DNA from: a virus | IMG/VR virus record: IMGVR_UViG_3300008262_000190 | Span: 1-44,382 of that record | Length of the DNA: 44,382 nt | Direction: 5' to 3' (one strand) | Shown here: positions 24,673 to 32,106 of the stretch, piece after piece | Numbering within the stretch: position 1 is the first letter of the stretch | Layout of the letters: every line of letters starts with the position of its first letter | Made by a program: the position numbers and the translations under genes | The notes under the pieces: model-generated | Database searches by the model: none | The model's input: the letters and a program-made list of their open reading frames with translations, nothing else | What the model was told of the DNA's origin: nothing

Positions 24673-24845
24673 GCGTAGTACCCCGCAAGCAAGGCAACCA
24701 CTGCAATCACAACAATCACGACCACAGCCAGCAGCACCACACTGCCGACTGCTTCGGGCAGGTCTTCCACGCCAATTTCCGTGGCAGCTTCCGCTGCCTC
24801 CGGGTGCCGACCTTGTTGGTCTAAACCTTTTGGCAGCTTGCTCAT
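24669..24845 (-). CDS. Tail-anchored small membrane protein
   Basis: 58 residues from ATG 24845, chosen for GGAGGGTGCA just upstream and the ATGA overlap with the preceding gene. The first 34 residues are soluble and charged; the last 25 are a single continuous hydrophobic helix (SVVLLAVVVIVVIAVVALLA) ending GYYA. One C-terminal transmembrane segment suits a tail-anchored or pinholin-like protein. Lysis function is only a possibility because no endolysin or Rz gene is adjacent. Confidence 0.68.
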   Translation of the reverse strand: MSKLPKGLDQQGRHPEAAEAATEIGVEDLPEAVGSVVLLAVVVIVVIAVVALLAGYYA

Positions 24846-25015
24846 TGCACCCTCCCTACCTTGCGTGCCAACAGCCACCGATCACCGAGGCGTATCACGC
24901 TGCGTACCCAGGCTTTGCGGTTGTGTTTGTTGGTCTCTGCAGGGACCAGCGGAGAGTTCCACAGTTCGTGGGCGTGGCGCATGAGCGCCTTAGGGTGTAG
25001 CGTGGGTGTGCTCAT
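24842..25015 (-). CDS. 57-residue basic protein
   Basis: Arg/His/Leu-rich (TLHPKALMRHAHELWNSPLV, then RKAWVRSVIRLGDRWLLARK). The start at 25015 overlaps the previous stop as ATGA, and the stop overlaps the next start as ATGA. High positive charge suggests binding to nucleic acid, but no motif decides this. No family recognised. Confidence 0.68.
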   Translation of the reverse strand: MSTPTLHPKALMRHAHELWNSPLVPAETNKHNRKAWVRSVIRLGDRWLLARKVGRVQ

Positions 25016-25224
25016 TTACGCACCGCCTTCCGCTTGGATTCCTCCTGCCGAAGCGTGATCTCGTTGATGGTCTTTGCCATTAACTCGGCACGAGCCTGAT
25101 CGCGGGTGCGGATACCCCCCGGCAGAATCCACGTCTCGTAAGACGGTTCGTAGACGATACGTCCCTTGCCGATCATGATGTCCTTGGGGTGGTCGAATCG
25201 GAAAAACTCTCTCTTATCTCGCAT
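25012..25224 (-). CDS. Small basic protein, first gene of the coupled chain
   Basis: 70 residues with AAGGAGAACGAG before the ATG. It is rich in Arg and Lys: DKREFFRFDHPKDIMIGKGR, then TWILPGGIRTRDQARAELMA and a basic C-terminal helix ending ESKRKAVRK. It heads the run of ATGA-overlapping small genes. Function unknown. Confidence 0.7.
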   Translation of the reverse strand: MRDKREFFRFDHPKDIMIGKGRIVYEPSYETWILPGGIRTRDQARAELMAKTINEITLRQEESKRKAVRK

Positions 25225-25242
25225 CTCGTTCTCCTTGTATGT

Positions 25243-25605
25243 TTACTGGGGGAAAAACACGGCCTTGACCCGCTGCCAGAACGTAGGTTTAGGTGCTTCA
25301 GCAGCCACCGTCACGGTGTCGTAAGGGATCTTCGCCCCCTCGATCTTGACTGGGGCAGGCGCAAAGGGCTTCCCAACGACGCGCGACTTTGAAGCCAGTT
25401 CTTTCTCTTTGCGCCGCTTCTCCGTGTGGCGCACCACGTACACCTGCTGCACGCTAACGCCGGTCTTGGCCGCGATCTGTTTCGGCGTGAACCCTGCGTT
25501 GCTCAACTCACGGACGCGTTGAGCGTTGGACTTCGCGGGGCGACCGCGCCTCTTCTTCACGGGCGGCTGCGCTGCGCCGAGTTCGATCTTGGTTTCCGTT
25601 GTCAT
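25243..25605 (-). CDS. AT-hook plus helix-turn-helix DNA-binding protein
   Basis: 120 residues. An AT-hook-like KKRRGRPAK lies at residues 18-25, followed by a helix-turn-helix (RVRELSNAGFTPKQIAAKTG, residues 30-49, then VSVQQVYVVRH). A basic linker and an aromatic helical end (FWQRVKAVFFPQ) complete it. The combination suggests a sequence- or AT-specific DNA binder, such as a transcription regulator of the small-gene operon directly downstream. A close ribosome site (AGGAGTAGTTC) precedes it. Motif calls are good; function is inference. Confidence 0.72.
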   Translation of the reverse strand: MTTETKIELGAAQPPVKKRRGRPAKSNAQRVRELSNAGFTPKQIAAKTGVSVQQVYVVRHTEKRRKEKELASKSRVVGKPFAPAPVKIEGAKIPYDTVTVAAEAPKPTFWQRVKAVFFPQ

Positions 25606-25614
25606 GAACTACTC

Positions 25615-25908
25615 CTATAAAAGAGATACGAGGTCTTGCTTCAGTGTGCCCACGCCATCCTCGTTAATGACAAGGGCTATCCCGCCAGAAGTGGTTATCT
25701 GGCTAAGATTCTTTTCCTGCAGTGCGGTTGTCCTGCCCTTACCTGCCTTGCATTCGATTCCGATGAACCGACCACGTAGGCAGGCAAGGAAGTCGGGTGC
25801 GCCTGAGTTGCCATATCCGCCTGTGACGGGCATGACGTAGTACGCACCTAACTCATCAAGGACTTTCCGAACGAGGAGCTTTACTTTCCTCTCGGGTGTG
25901 AGTGCCAA
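25615..25908 (-). CDS. VRR-NUC nuclease
   Basis: 97 residues. The PD-(D/E)XK core shows E6, then GAPDFLACLRGRFIGIECKA with D39, E52 and K54, and Q64 in the following helix. This is the minimal VRR-NUC fold found in phages, where it acts as a Holliday-junction or flap nuclease. AAGGAGAAACG before ATG 25908 fixes the start, although 53 bases lie within the previous gene. It would resolve recombination intermediates or trim branched DNA before packaging. Confidence 0.88.
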   Translation of the reverse strand: MALTPERKVKLLVRKVLDELGAYYVMPVTGGYGNSGAPDFLACLRGRFIGIECKAGKGRTTALQEKNLSQITTSGGIALVINEDGVGTLKQDLVSLL

Positions 25909-26176
25909 TCGTTTCTCCTTGGGAACACCGAATCCAATAAACGTACATTGAAATACGTCTACCGATCCCTGGTAACTCTGCGTTTACCTTATCTGGGTCA
26001 AGCGTCATCAGAACAGCCAGCTTACGCTGCATCCACTCTGGAAGACACTCGGCACCATCATAGTTAACTACTGACACCTGCGCAAGCGGAGAATACGTGA
26101 CCACGATGTGAGGTGGTGTGAGATCCACTCGGCAGATGTCGTCTAGGTTTACACAAGATGCGATAGGCTCAAACAT
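25856..26176 (-). CDS. Small protein resembling the C-terminus of its upstream neighbour
   Basis: 106 residues starting 8 bases inside the previous gene and running 53 bases into the VRR-NUC gene. Residues around PEWMQRKLAVLMTLDPDKVN and MYVYWIRCS can be aligned by eye with the C-terminal EDLQSKLATLSMMPENTY and DTLYWVEQD of the 305-residue upstream protein, suggesting that the two share a domain. The long downstream overlap is unusual for this genome. Probably a partner in the MoxR/VWA module; function unknown. Confidence 0.6.
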   Translation of the reverse strand: MFEPIASCVNLDDICRVDLTPPHIVVTYSPLAQVSVVNYDGAECLPEWMQRKLAVLMTLDPDKVNAELPGIGRRISMYVYWIRCSQGETIGTHTREESKAPRSESP

Positions 26177-27086
26177 CCTGCTCGACCCAGTACAACGTGT
26201 CTGATACCTTCATACCGAGATCTGTTGTGTAGGTGTTCTCCGGCATCATTGACAACGTAGCGAGCTTGGACTGCAGATCTTCTGACAGGTCAGACATCTT
26301 TACCAGCGACTGCGGGCGGTTGTCCGGATGCACGTTCTTGACGTAGTACTTCCCGATCAGGTCGGTCTTGAAGTTGATGATCTCGGCCATGAGGTTGTCG
26401 TCGCCCTGCCCCATAGTGCGCACCCGCACAAACAGCGCACCGACCTTGCGCACCATCGCGGTCTTGGAAGTAAGCTCGGCTTCCTTGTATTCTCGTGCAG
26501 CTTTCTGGAACTCCGGTGTGACAAAAGTCACGTTCTGGGTCAGCAGGTTCTGGAACTCTACAGAAAATACACTCGCGCTACGGCAGGCGGACAACAGGTC
26601 ACCGCTCTGTGTGATCTTGTTATTCTTAGTCTCCCGGATGCCGGAGTGGAACGTATCGTAGGACTCACTTGCGATCTCCACGCATGACATCGGCGTGAGG
26701 TATTTCAGTGCGCTCTTCACTGCACGCTTCAGGTCCTCCGTCTGCACCATGTGGTGCTGACTGCGCCAGTCCGCCACCTTGCCGTTCTTGATGTTGCGGC
26801 TGCTCACCATGTACACCGTGTTGGTGTCACGTATGGCGTAGTCACCGTAGCCGACCCGACCCAGCGCGTACTCGTGGTTGTCCATGTACACGTACACCTC
26901 GCGGATATAGGGTATGACCCGATCCACGGCAAACCGTAGCCACGGCGCTGCTCTACGCAGTTCGTTCACGAACTCCGCCAAGTTCGGATGCACGTCGTTG
27001 GCGTGCGGCCCCATGCAATCCCAACCCTTGGCATCGCACACCGTGAACTCCCTGATAGCGGACACTGGAGTATTTGTGTAACCCAT
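26169..27086 (-). CDS. Unknown protein of the MoxR/VWA module
   Basis: 305 residues with GGAGAAAGATC before the ATG. There is no hydrophobic segment and no recognisable catalytic motif. The N-terminal part (FTVCDAKGWDCMGPHANDVH, then VIPYIREVYVYMDNHEYALG) looks beta-rich; the central part is helical and basic. It follows the VWA gene directly and shares its leader type (TTATCAAC then GAGAAAGATCATG) with the MoxR ATPase gene and the 301-residue gene. Co-location suggests a substrate, adaptor or regulator of the ATPase. It is not a VWA or AAA+ protein by sequence. Confidence 0.7.
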   Translation of the reverse strand: MGYTNTPVSAIREFTVCDAKGWDCMGPHANDVHPNLAEFVNELRRAAPWLRFAVDRVIPYIREVYVYMDNHEYALGRVGYGDYAIRDTNTVYMVSSRNIKNGKVADWRSQHHMVQTEDLKRAVKSALKYLTPMSCVEIASESYDTFHSGIRETKNNKITQSGDLLSACRSASVFSVEFQNLLTQNVTFVTPEFQKAAREYKEAELTSKTAMVRKVGALFVRVRTMGQGDDNLMAEIINFKTDLIGKYYVKNVHPDNRPQSLVKMSDLSEDLQSKLATLSMMPENTYTTDLGMKVSDTLYWVEQDV

Positions 27087-27125
27087 GATCTTTCTCCTAA
27101 GTTGTTGACAGTTGATAACTCTCGT

Positions 27126-28481
27126 TCACCGATCCCACTCGACGTGAATGGTCTTTCCCGTGGTCGCCTCGGCGCTGGCGTTGCCGACCACACACCACAA
27201 CACAGGGCACGGCCAGTTGTCGCCCCAGTTGTTGCCTACGTAACCGTCAGTGAGCATGACGCACACCTGCGGCTTCATGTTGTTTGCGTTCAGATACATC
27301 GGCACGCAGTCGGGGCTGGTGCCACCGCCGCCTTCTGGCTTGGTTGTTTTGGTGAGCGTGTCCAGTTGGTCTTGCGTGTACCGCTCGTCCTTACACACCT
27401 GCGTGTCCCAGTACAGCAGACGCACTGCCTCGGGCCGAACCGTCTCACAGATACCCGCGATCTCGCCCAGGAACTGCGCGATCTCCTGCCCACCGATGGA
27501 GCCTGACGTGTCCACGCCGATTACGATTTCGCCAATAACTTCGGATACACCGGACGGCATGTAGATACCTGCGGCCAGATACCTGCGGTTGGGCCTGCGC
27601 CACGTGCTGAAGTCGTTACCCGTACACACCGAGTGCAGGTACTCCCGCAGCGCGTCTTGCCACCGCACCTTGGACTTGAGCAAGTCCTCCATCTCGCGCA
27701 TACCCCCGCTACCCACCTTCCCGGCAAGCAGCGCACCCTGACGCACAGCCTCGTCCATCTTGCGTCCGATCTCGGCCTTCTGCTCGTCGCTCAGCTCGGC
27801 AGCGCCCTCCCAGTCGTGGTCGTCAAAGCCTTGTGGTGCTTTGTTCTTGGGTGGTGTACCACCCGAAGAATTTTCGGACACATCATTTTTGTCAGACTTA
27901 CCGTCACAACCGTCACAACCGTCACCATCCCCCTGCCCCTCGCCTTGGCCCTGATCTTGCGGTTGTTGCGGTTGCTGTTGTTGGTCCTGCTCCTGCTTGA
28001 GGATACGGAAGATCTTGGCTGCGTCCATCCCGGCGAACCGCTTGTCTGCACAGCCCCCGCATGACGGCATGGCCATGAAATTACGCAATGTCGCGTTAAG
28101 GTTCGATATTTCTTCGGCTGCGTCCAGCAGGAACAAGTTGATCACGTGGTCGCAGGCTTGGTTGGCCAGCGACGGGTCCTCCTCATACAGGTGCTCCCAC
28201 GTAGTCAGGTGCTTGAACATGCAGTGATACGTTTCGTGCAGGATGAGGAAGCGAAGCTCCGCATCGTTGAGTGACTCCACGAACTTCTCCGCGTACACGC
28301 ACTCGATACCGTTAGTACACGCAGTCCCGGTCTTGGCTTTTGGGTCGTCCGCGTTCTGTATGCGGTGCCCCACCAACAGCAGCACACCAGACAGTGCAGT
28401 GAAGCGTTCCACTGCGAGGATATCCACCAGCGCCTTGCTCAGGCGCTGATGCGCGGTGAGTTTTTTACCGATCATCAGCAT
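27126..28481 (-). CDS. DUF2201-type metallopeptidase-like / VWA domain protein
   Basis: 451 residues. The N-terminal domain has HETYH at residues 82-86 (LILHETYHCMFKH), as in DUF2201 putative metallopeptidases. A Gln/Gly/Asp-rich linker spans about residues 165-215, with cysteines. The C-terminal VWA-like domain has the MIDAS signature DTSGS at residues 324-328, and later TSPDCVPMYL and LTDGYVGNNW. Such proteins pair with MoxR-family AAA+ ATPases, which remodel or activate a target using the VWA protein as adaptor. The MoxR gene lies 45 bases upstream on the same strand. The pairing is established for the families; the target here is unknown. Confidence 0.88.
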   Translation of the reverse strand: MLMIGKKLTAHQRLSKALVDILAVERFTALSGVLLLVGHRIQNADDPKAKTGTACTNGIECVYAEKFVESLNDAELRFLILHETYHCMFKHLTTWEHLYEEDPSLANQACDHVINLFLLDAAEEISNLNATLRNFMAMPSCGGCADKRFAGMDAAKIFRILKQEQDQQQQPQQPQDQGQGEGQGDGDGCDGCDGKSDKNDVSENSSGGTPPKNKAPQGFDDHDWEGAAELSDEQKAEIGRKMDEAVRQGALLAGKVGSGGMREMEDLLKSKVRWQDALREYLHSVCTGNDFSTWRRPNRRYLAAGIYMPSGVSEVIGEIVIGVDTSGSIGGQEIAQFLGEIAGICETVRPEAVRLLYWDTQVCKDERYTQDQLDTLTKTTKPEGGGGTSPDCVPMYLNANNMKPQVCVMLTDGYVGNNWGDNWPCPVLWCVVGNASAEATTGKTIHVEWDR

Positions 28482-28526
28482 TTTGTGTTTCTCCGATTCA
28501 TTACTTGTTGATACGTATACCCTCGT

Positions 28527-29657
28527 TTACATTTTATCCGCGGCAAACATGTAGTTGTTCTTCAGGCACCAGTCCATGTATGCCTTGCTCGTCGTGACCT
28601 CGATGAGTCGCTTGTTAGCCTGCCCGTTCTTGGACTTAGCCACTGCGTTACGCACGGCGTTGGCGAACAAACCCTGAGCTTCTTTAGGCAGACGCTCCAT
28701 GTACTTCACCCACGACTCGGTCCAGTTACGCTCGATGGTCTGCAGCGTGCGGTGCACCACCATACAGATAGCGGTCTCGTTTGTAGGCACCTTGGCTGTG
28801 TCGGGCGTGTCCTTGATCTCCTGCAGCTTGGGCATCTGATCACCGATCTTCACGTACGTAGCCAAGCTACGTGCCGACGCCACACCGATAGTGCCCATGA
28901 GTGCTGCGGTCAACTCGTGATCGGACAGGAACTCCCGCTGCTTGAGCCAATGTGAAGCCAGTTCTGCTGTGCGTGGCGTGAAGAAACTTACCCGTCCCGG
29001 CGCTGCAGGGTGGAAGATGTGCTCGTTCTCGTCGGGCTTGCTCACCTGCTCGAAACTCTGGAACAACTGCGGGTTCTCCATGACCCAAGCAATCATGATC
29101 GGGTCGATACCTGCGTCGATAGCGAAGTCCTCCACCCACTCGACGTTAGTGGGCTTGCGCGTGCGGATCACAGTAATACGGTTGCGTGCATGTGCAGGCA
29201 GCAGATCACCGACCCCCTCGGCCCCGAGGTTGGTCGTCAGGAACACGATGGAATCTTTATGCAGGCCCGTACGCTCAAGGATGATCTTGAGCATGGCGTT
29301 TTTCACAGCGGGGTTGGCCTTGCCGAACTCGTCGACCATCAGGATCACAGGCCCGGGGATGTGCAGACCCAACTCCTCGTGCGGCACAAACTGAGCGCAC
29401 ATGGCTTCACCATCGGTGGCCTCCTTGATCCGGGGCAGCATGATGTCACCGAGATCTTTAGTGGTGCAGTCGAAGTACACGGGGCGGTGCGTAGGCAGCA
29501 TCTTTGCCAGAGTCTTCAGCACGGACGACTTGCCCGTACCCATGTGACCCTGTAGCAGCACGGTGTTCTTGGAGCCGCACAGGCGGATCATGTTCGTCGC
29601 TTGCGCAATCGACACGTCATACAGGGCAGCGGTGGCGTTGAAGTTGGAATTACTCAT
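28527..29657 (-). CDS. MoxR/CobS-like AAA+ ATPase
   Basis: 376 residues. Walker A is GHMGTGKS (residues 37-44), Walker B VILMVDE (104-110), sensor 1 IVFLTTN (N143), and the arginine-finger region LLPAHARNR follows near residues 152-160. A helical lid and a C-terminal extension complete it. This is the MoxR/CobS clade, which works with VWA proteins as a hexameric chaperone or metal-insertion machine. It is followed by the DUF2201/VWA gene and preceded by a 301-residue unknown. Its leader carries TTATCAACC and GAGAAAGACCATG. A phage-specific remodelling role, for instance on a host enzyme or on the phage capsid, is open. Confidence 0.9.
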   Translation of the reverse strand: MSNSNFNATAALYDVSIAQATNMIRLCGSKNTVLLQGHMGTGKSSVLKTLAKMLPTHRPVYFDCTTKDLGDIMLPRIKEATDGEAMCAQFVPHEELGLHIPGPVILMVDEFGKANPAVKNAMLKIILERTGLHKDSIVFLTTNLGAEGVGDLLPAHARNRITVIRTRKPTNVEWVEDFAIDAGIDPIMIAWVMENPQLFQSFEQVSKPDENEHIFHPAAPGRVSFFTPRTAELASHWLKQREFLSDHELTAALMGTIGVASARSLATYVKIGDQMPKLQEIKDTPDTAKVPTNETAICMVVHRTLQTIERNWTESWVKYMERLPKEAQGLFANAVRNAVAKSKNGQANKRLIEVTTSKAYMDWCLKNNYMFAADKM

Positions 29658-29707
29658 GGTCTTTCTCTCAGGTTGTTACAGGTTGATAAACAAACACACA
29701 AACACAC

Positions 29708-30613
29708 TCACCAAGACATGTTGGACAGGATGCTGTCCACGGTACGCTTGGTCTCCTGCCGGAAGCTGTCGTCTTCACGCAGTCCGTCAGCCGTCACGCC
29801 CATCAGGGCGCTATCCAGTTGCATGTGCAACTGAGTCAGTCGGGAATCTCCAGTGATGTTGAAGTCCTTCAACATACCCAAACTCTCACGCACGTTGTCA
29901 ACCAACGTGTCGCGGAAAATCTTTCTCGTCCCCTTGTCTGCGTTCTCGGGGTAGTCCAGGCGCTCGGACATGTGCTTGAGTGCGTCGTACACGCGCTCCC
30001 ATACGTCCTTCATCATGCCGTTGATACGGTCTGTGTACACACGCGCATACTCATCTCGGAGGTACGCCTCGGCCTCGTCCTGAACTTGTGAATACATGTT
30101 GGCTTCAGGCACAGGTGGGTAGGTGAAGAAGAAACGGAACTTGTCCTGCAGAGATGCAGGGGTGGGGTACTCGTCGGGGTTGTACAGGGCACCCAGCTTG
30201 GCCTGCACGTTGGTACGTGCATAGTCGTATACCGCAAGGAAGTTAGTCACGAGACGGTCGAACTCGGTCTGCATCCCCGTGATCTCGCGGTGGAAGTCAG
30301 GGAACTTGGACATGGGAAAGCTACGCTGACCCAGGTCACCCCACGGTGAGGTAGATGAGTAAACGAAGTTACGTGCGTTGGCTGCGAACTTACGCACAGC
30401 CTCCAGCTCTTCGCAGTCACCAAGCAGCTTCTTGGTGGTATTGAGCAGCGTCTTGTCTGCGTTGGACGCGATGGCTGCGTCACGCGTGGCGTTCTTGTCT
30501 TGCTTGCGTCCGGACCACACGGAGATGGACAGCTCCACCAGACGGATTGCCGTGGTGAGTTTAGGCACGTTGACAGGTGCCGGGGTCGGGGCGTGGATGG
30601 ATTCGAAGTTCAT
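29708..30613 (-). CDS. Unknown helical protein, first gene of the MoxR/VWA transcript
   Basis: 301 residues from ATG 30613, which has GAGAAAGATC before it. An upstream in-frame ATG at 30724 would lie beyond the promoter -10 box and start point, so it cannot be used from that promoter. The protein is mostly helical: RLVELSISVWSGRKQDKNAT near the N-terminus, FPDFHREITGMQTEFDRLVT in the middle and a C-terminal ADGLREDDSFRQETKRTVDS. No motif is recognised. It is transcribed from the perfect-spaced promoter at 30672-30700 and precedes the ATPase, so it is probably the core partner or target-specific component of the module. Confidence 0.75.
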   Translation of the reverse strand: MNFESIHAPTPAPVNVPKLTTAIRLVELSISVWSGRKQDKNATRDAAIASNADKTLLNTTKKLLGDCEELEAVRKFAANARNFVYSSTSPWGDLGQRSFPMSKFPDFHREITGMQTEFDRLVTNFLAVYDYARTNVQAKLGALYNPDEYPTPASLQDKFRFFFTYPPVPEANMYSQVQDEAEAYLRDEYARVYTDRINGMMKDVWERVYDALKHMSERLDYPENADKGTRKIFRDTLVDNVRESLGMLKDFNITGDSRLTQLHMQLDSALMGVTADGLREDDSFRQETKRTVDSILSNMSW

Positions 30614-30640
30614 GATCTTTCTCGCTTTCGGGGTTGATGC

Positions 30641-30661
30641 GGTGGGAGCCGATCTCCCACC
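30641..30661 (-). promoter_or_regulatory. 5' hairpin of the MoxR/VWA transcript
   Basis: A perfect 8-bp stem GGTGGGAG/CTCCCACC with a 5-base loop starts a few bases after the predicted transcription start. A hairpin at the extreme 5' end usually protects mRNA from 5' processing. The second promoter of the module has the same hairpin in the same place (32435-32455). Confidence 0.7.
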
Positions 30662-30671
30662 GTCAAATGAC

Positions 30672-30700
30672 ATTGTAACACTACATGACACAAGTGTCAA
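30672..30700 (-). promoter_or_regulatory. Strong sigma70 promoter of the MoxR/VWA genes
   Basis: On the minus strand TTGACA (30695-30700) and TACAAT (30672-30677) are exactly 17 bases apart, a near-consensus sigma70 promoter. The first gene begins about 50 bases after the predicted start point. It is almost a copy of the promoter at 32467-32495. Use of host polymerase at early times is the simplest reading. Confidence 0.88.
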
Positions 30701-30710
30701 GTATTTGATA

Positions 30711-30791
30711 CTAGATAACACCAAACACCATCAAAGCGATGGCAACGATTGCGACGACGCCGAGCGCGAAGTCTTGAGGTTCAATGTCCAT
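30711..30791 (-). CDS. 26-residue membrane micro-protein (candidate)
   Basis: The short frame MDIEPQDFALGVVAIVAIAL followed by MVFGVI encodes an acidic tip and a single hydrophobic helix, exactly like a minimal transmembrane peptide. AAAGAACAG lies a few bases before the ATG. It overlaps the C-terminal codons of the zinc-ribbon gene in another frame, so one of the two may be shorter than drawn. The hydrophobic periodicity is unlikely by chance but unproven. Function unknown. Confidence 0.45.
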   Translation of the reverse strand: MDIEPQDFALGVVAIVAIALMVFGVI

Positions 30792-30931
30792 GAGCTGTTC
30801 TTTCTGCAGTTGATACACACGGTGAACCCGGCCTTACGGGCGGATGGGGAGAAGATGTTCTTGCACAGGTCACACCACGGACGCAGCTTAGGTCGTGCGG
30901 CTTCTTGCGCTCTCGCATGTGCATGCTTCAT
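30731..30931 (-). CDS. Zinc-ribbon protein with basic N-terminus
   Basis: 66 residues from ATG 30931, which overlaps the previous stop as ATGA. Two CXXC pairs (C20/C23 in PWCDLCKNIF and C39/C42 in TVCINCRKN) form a zinc ribbon. The N-terminal helix is Ala/Arg-rich and the C-terminal tail Ser-rich; the tail overlaps the 26-residue membrane frame and may not be conserved. Probably binds nucleic acid; role unknown. Confidence 0.65.
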   Translation of the reverse strand: MKHAHARAQEAARPKLRPWCDLCKNIFSPSARKAGFTVCINCRKNSSWTLNLKTSRSASSQSLPSL

Positions 30932-31392
30932 ACGCACTCCTCCTGCATCTCCTCCACCATCATGTCGAACAGCGCCTCGTACTCGTGCAGGAAGATCATC
31001 TTCACCGCACCTGCAAGCGAATCGGCCTCGCCCAGTTCATGCGCAGCCATCTCGTCCGCGTCGGGTTCATGCACCATGTACAGGAACTTCTCCCTGCGTG
31101 TGGTCTTGGTTGCGGTCTCGGTGATCGTCGTTGTGATGGACTTGGTAATGGTGTAGTCCCCGAGCACCAGCACGTCATCCTCCTCGTAGATGAACTCGTT
31201 GAGCGAGTCCACGTACCGGGCTTCGCCCGAGTTGGTGATATGCACCCTGGATGCGGCACGTTTGAAAAACCTCAGCTCCGGGTTGTTGGGCAGCAGAGAG
31301 ATGAAGCGCTGGACCCACGTGATGTCTTGTTGGGTGAACGGTTTCCACGTCACGCGGAAGGTGAACGGGTTGGTCTTGGCTTTTGAAGTCAC
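30928..31392 (-). CDS. Unknown beta-rich protein
   Basis: 154 residues from GTG 31392. I chose it over ATG 31464 because AAGGAGAAAGCAA precedes it and the GTGA overlap with the upstream stop is the rule in this operon. The middle shows a long Thr-rich strand pair (LGDYTITKSITTTITETATK) after a segment FIYEEDDVLVLGDY; the end is an acidic helix (FLHEYEALFDMMVEEMQEEC). No family recognised. It is transcribed from the 32467 promoter. Confidence 0.72.
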   Translation of the reverse strand: MTSKAKTNPFTFRVTWKPFTQQDITWVQRFISLLPNNPELRFFKRAASRVHITNSGEARYVDSLNEFIYEEDDVLVLGDYTITKSITTTITETATKTTRREKFLYMVHEPDADEMAAHELGEADSLAGAVKMIFLHEYEALFDMMVEEMQEECV

Positions 31393-31718
31393 TTGCTTTC
31401 TCCTTGGTTTGCCTTGCGGCGTTGTTTCGTGCTCATGCACGGGGCTCCGATAGTGATGTACCAACGGTACTCACCGATTCGACGGTGATTCAGCATCAAC
31501 CGTGGGTTGTGGATCATCCAGTTCTTGAAGTCCTTGACGATCTTGGACTCCAACGCACCGTTGGATGTTTCTCTGTGGTCGATGGCCGGGGGCTCCAGCA
31601 CCAACCACCCTTGCTTGTTGAGTGTGTCGAACAGCGCGTCGAAGTCCGGCACCATCTTGGTAGGTATGGAACAGGCGCGTGCGCCCCACGCCTCCTTCTT
31701 GATGTCCGACAGTCGCAT
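31389..31718 (-). CDS. Unknown small protein
   Basis: 109 residues: RLSDIKKEAWGARACSIPTK and a helix FDALFDTLNKQGW, then a basic aromatic end (RLMLNHRRIGEYRWYITIG). GAGGAGTG lies 11 bases before the ATG. Its end overlaps the next gene by GTGA. No family recognised. Confidence 0.7.
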   Translation of the reverse strand: MRLSDIKKEAWGARACSIPTKMVPDFDALFDTLNKQGWLVLEPPAIDHRETSNGALESKIVKDFKNWMIHNPRLMLNHRRIGEYRWYITIGAPCMSTKQRRKANQGESK

Positions 31719-31721
31719 GGT

Positions 31722-32105
31722 TTAGGCACTCCTCATGTGCTGGTCAATGATCCGTGCGGCCTCGCGCAGGGCATCGGGCGGGTTGAGCCACCAATCTTCT
31801 TCCCCAGGGTGCTGTTCGACCTCGCTCAACGTGGCATAGATCTCGGACAGGGCAACGCGCAGTGCCTCGTGCAGGGGCATCTGTTCAGGCTCAGGGTCTT
31901 GCTCCCCGGTGAATTCGGCTTCGACAATGCTTGCTGCCACTTGGATGCGACCGGCCTGCATCTCCTCACAGACGCACAGGAACGAGCCGTCCGTGAACCG
32001 CAGGGTGATGCCTTCGTCGAAGTCATCCACGTACTCCACCGCCTCGACGGTTTTACCGATGAGGGACTGGAACATCCAGTTACTGGGGTGCATCTTCTCG
32101 TCCAT
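31722..32105 (-). CDS. Unknown acidic protein
   Basis: 127 residues. The N-terminal region (FQSLIGKTVEAVEYVDDFDE, then ITLRFTDGSFLCVCEEM) has the look of a small beta-sheet domain, followed by an acidic helical tail ending ALREAARIIDQHMRSA. GGAGAAACTGAT precedes the ATG. It lies between two genes transcribed from the 32467 promoter. Function unknown. Confidence 0.72.
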   Translation of the reverse strand: MDEKMHPSNWMFQSLIGKTVEAVEYVDDFDEGITLRFTDGSFLCVCEEMQAGRIQVAASIVEAEFTGEQDPEPEQMPLHEALRVALSEIYATLSEVEQHPGEEDWWLNPPDALREAARIIDQHMRSA

Positions 32106-32106
32106 A

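Noticed and set aside
24669-24845. Holin assignment for the tail-anchored membrane protein
   Set aside because: One transmembrane helix only, no endolysin or Rz gene nearby, and the gene lies in the early small-gene chain rather than in a late lysis cassette.
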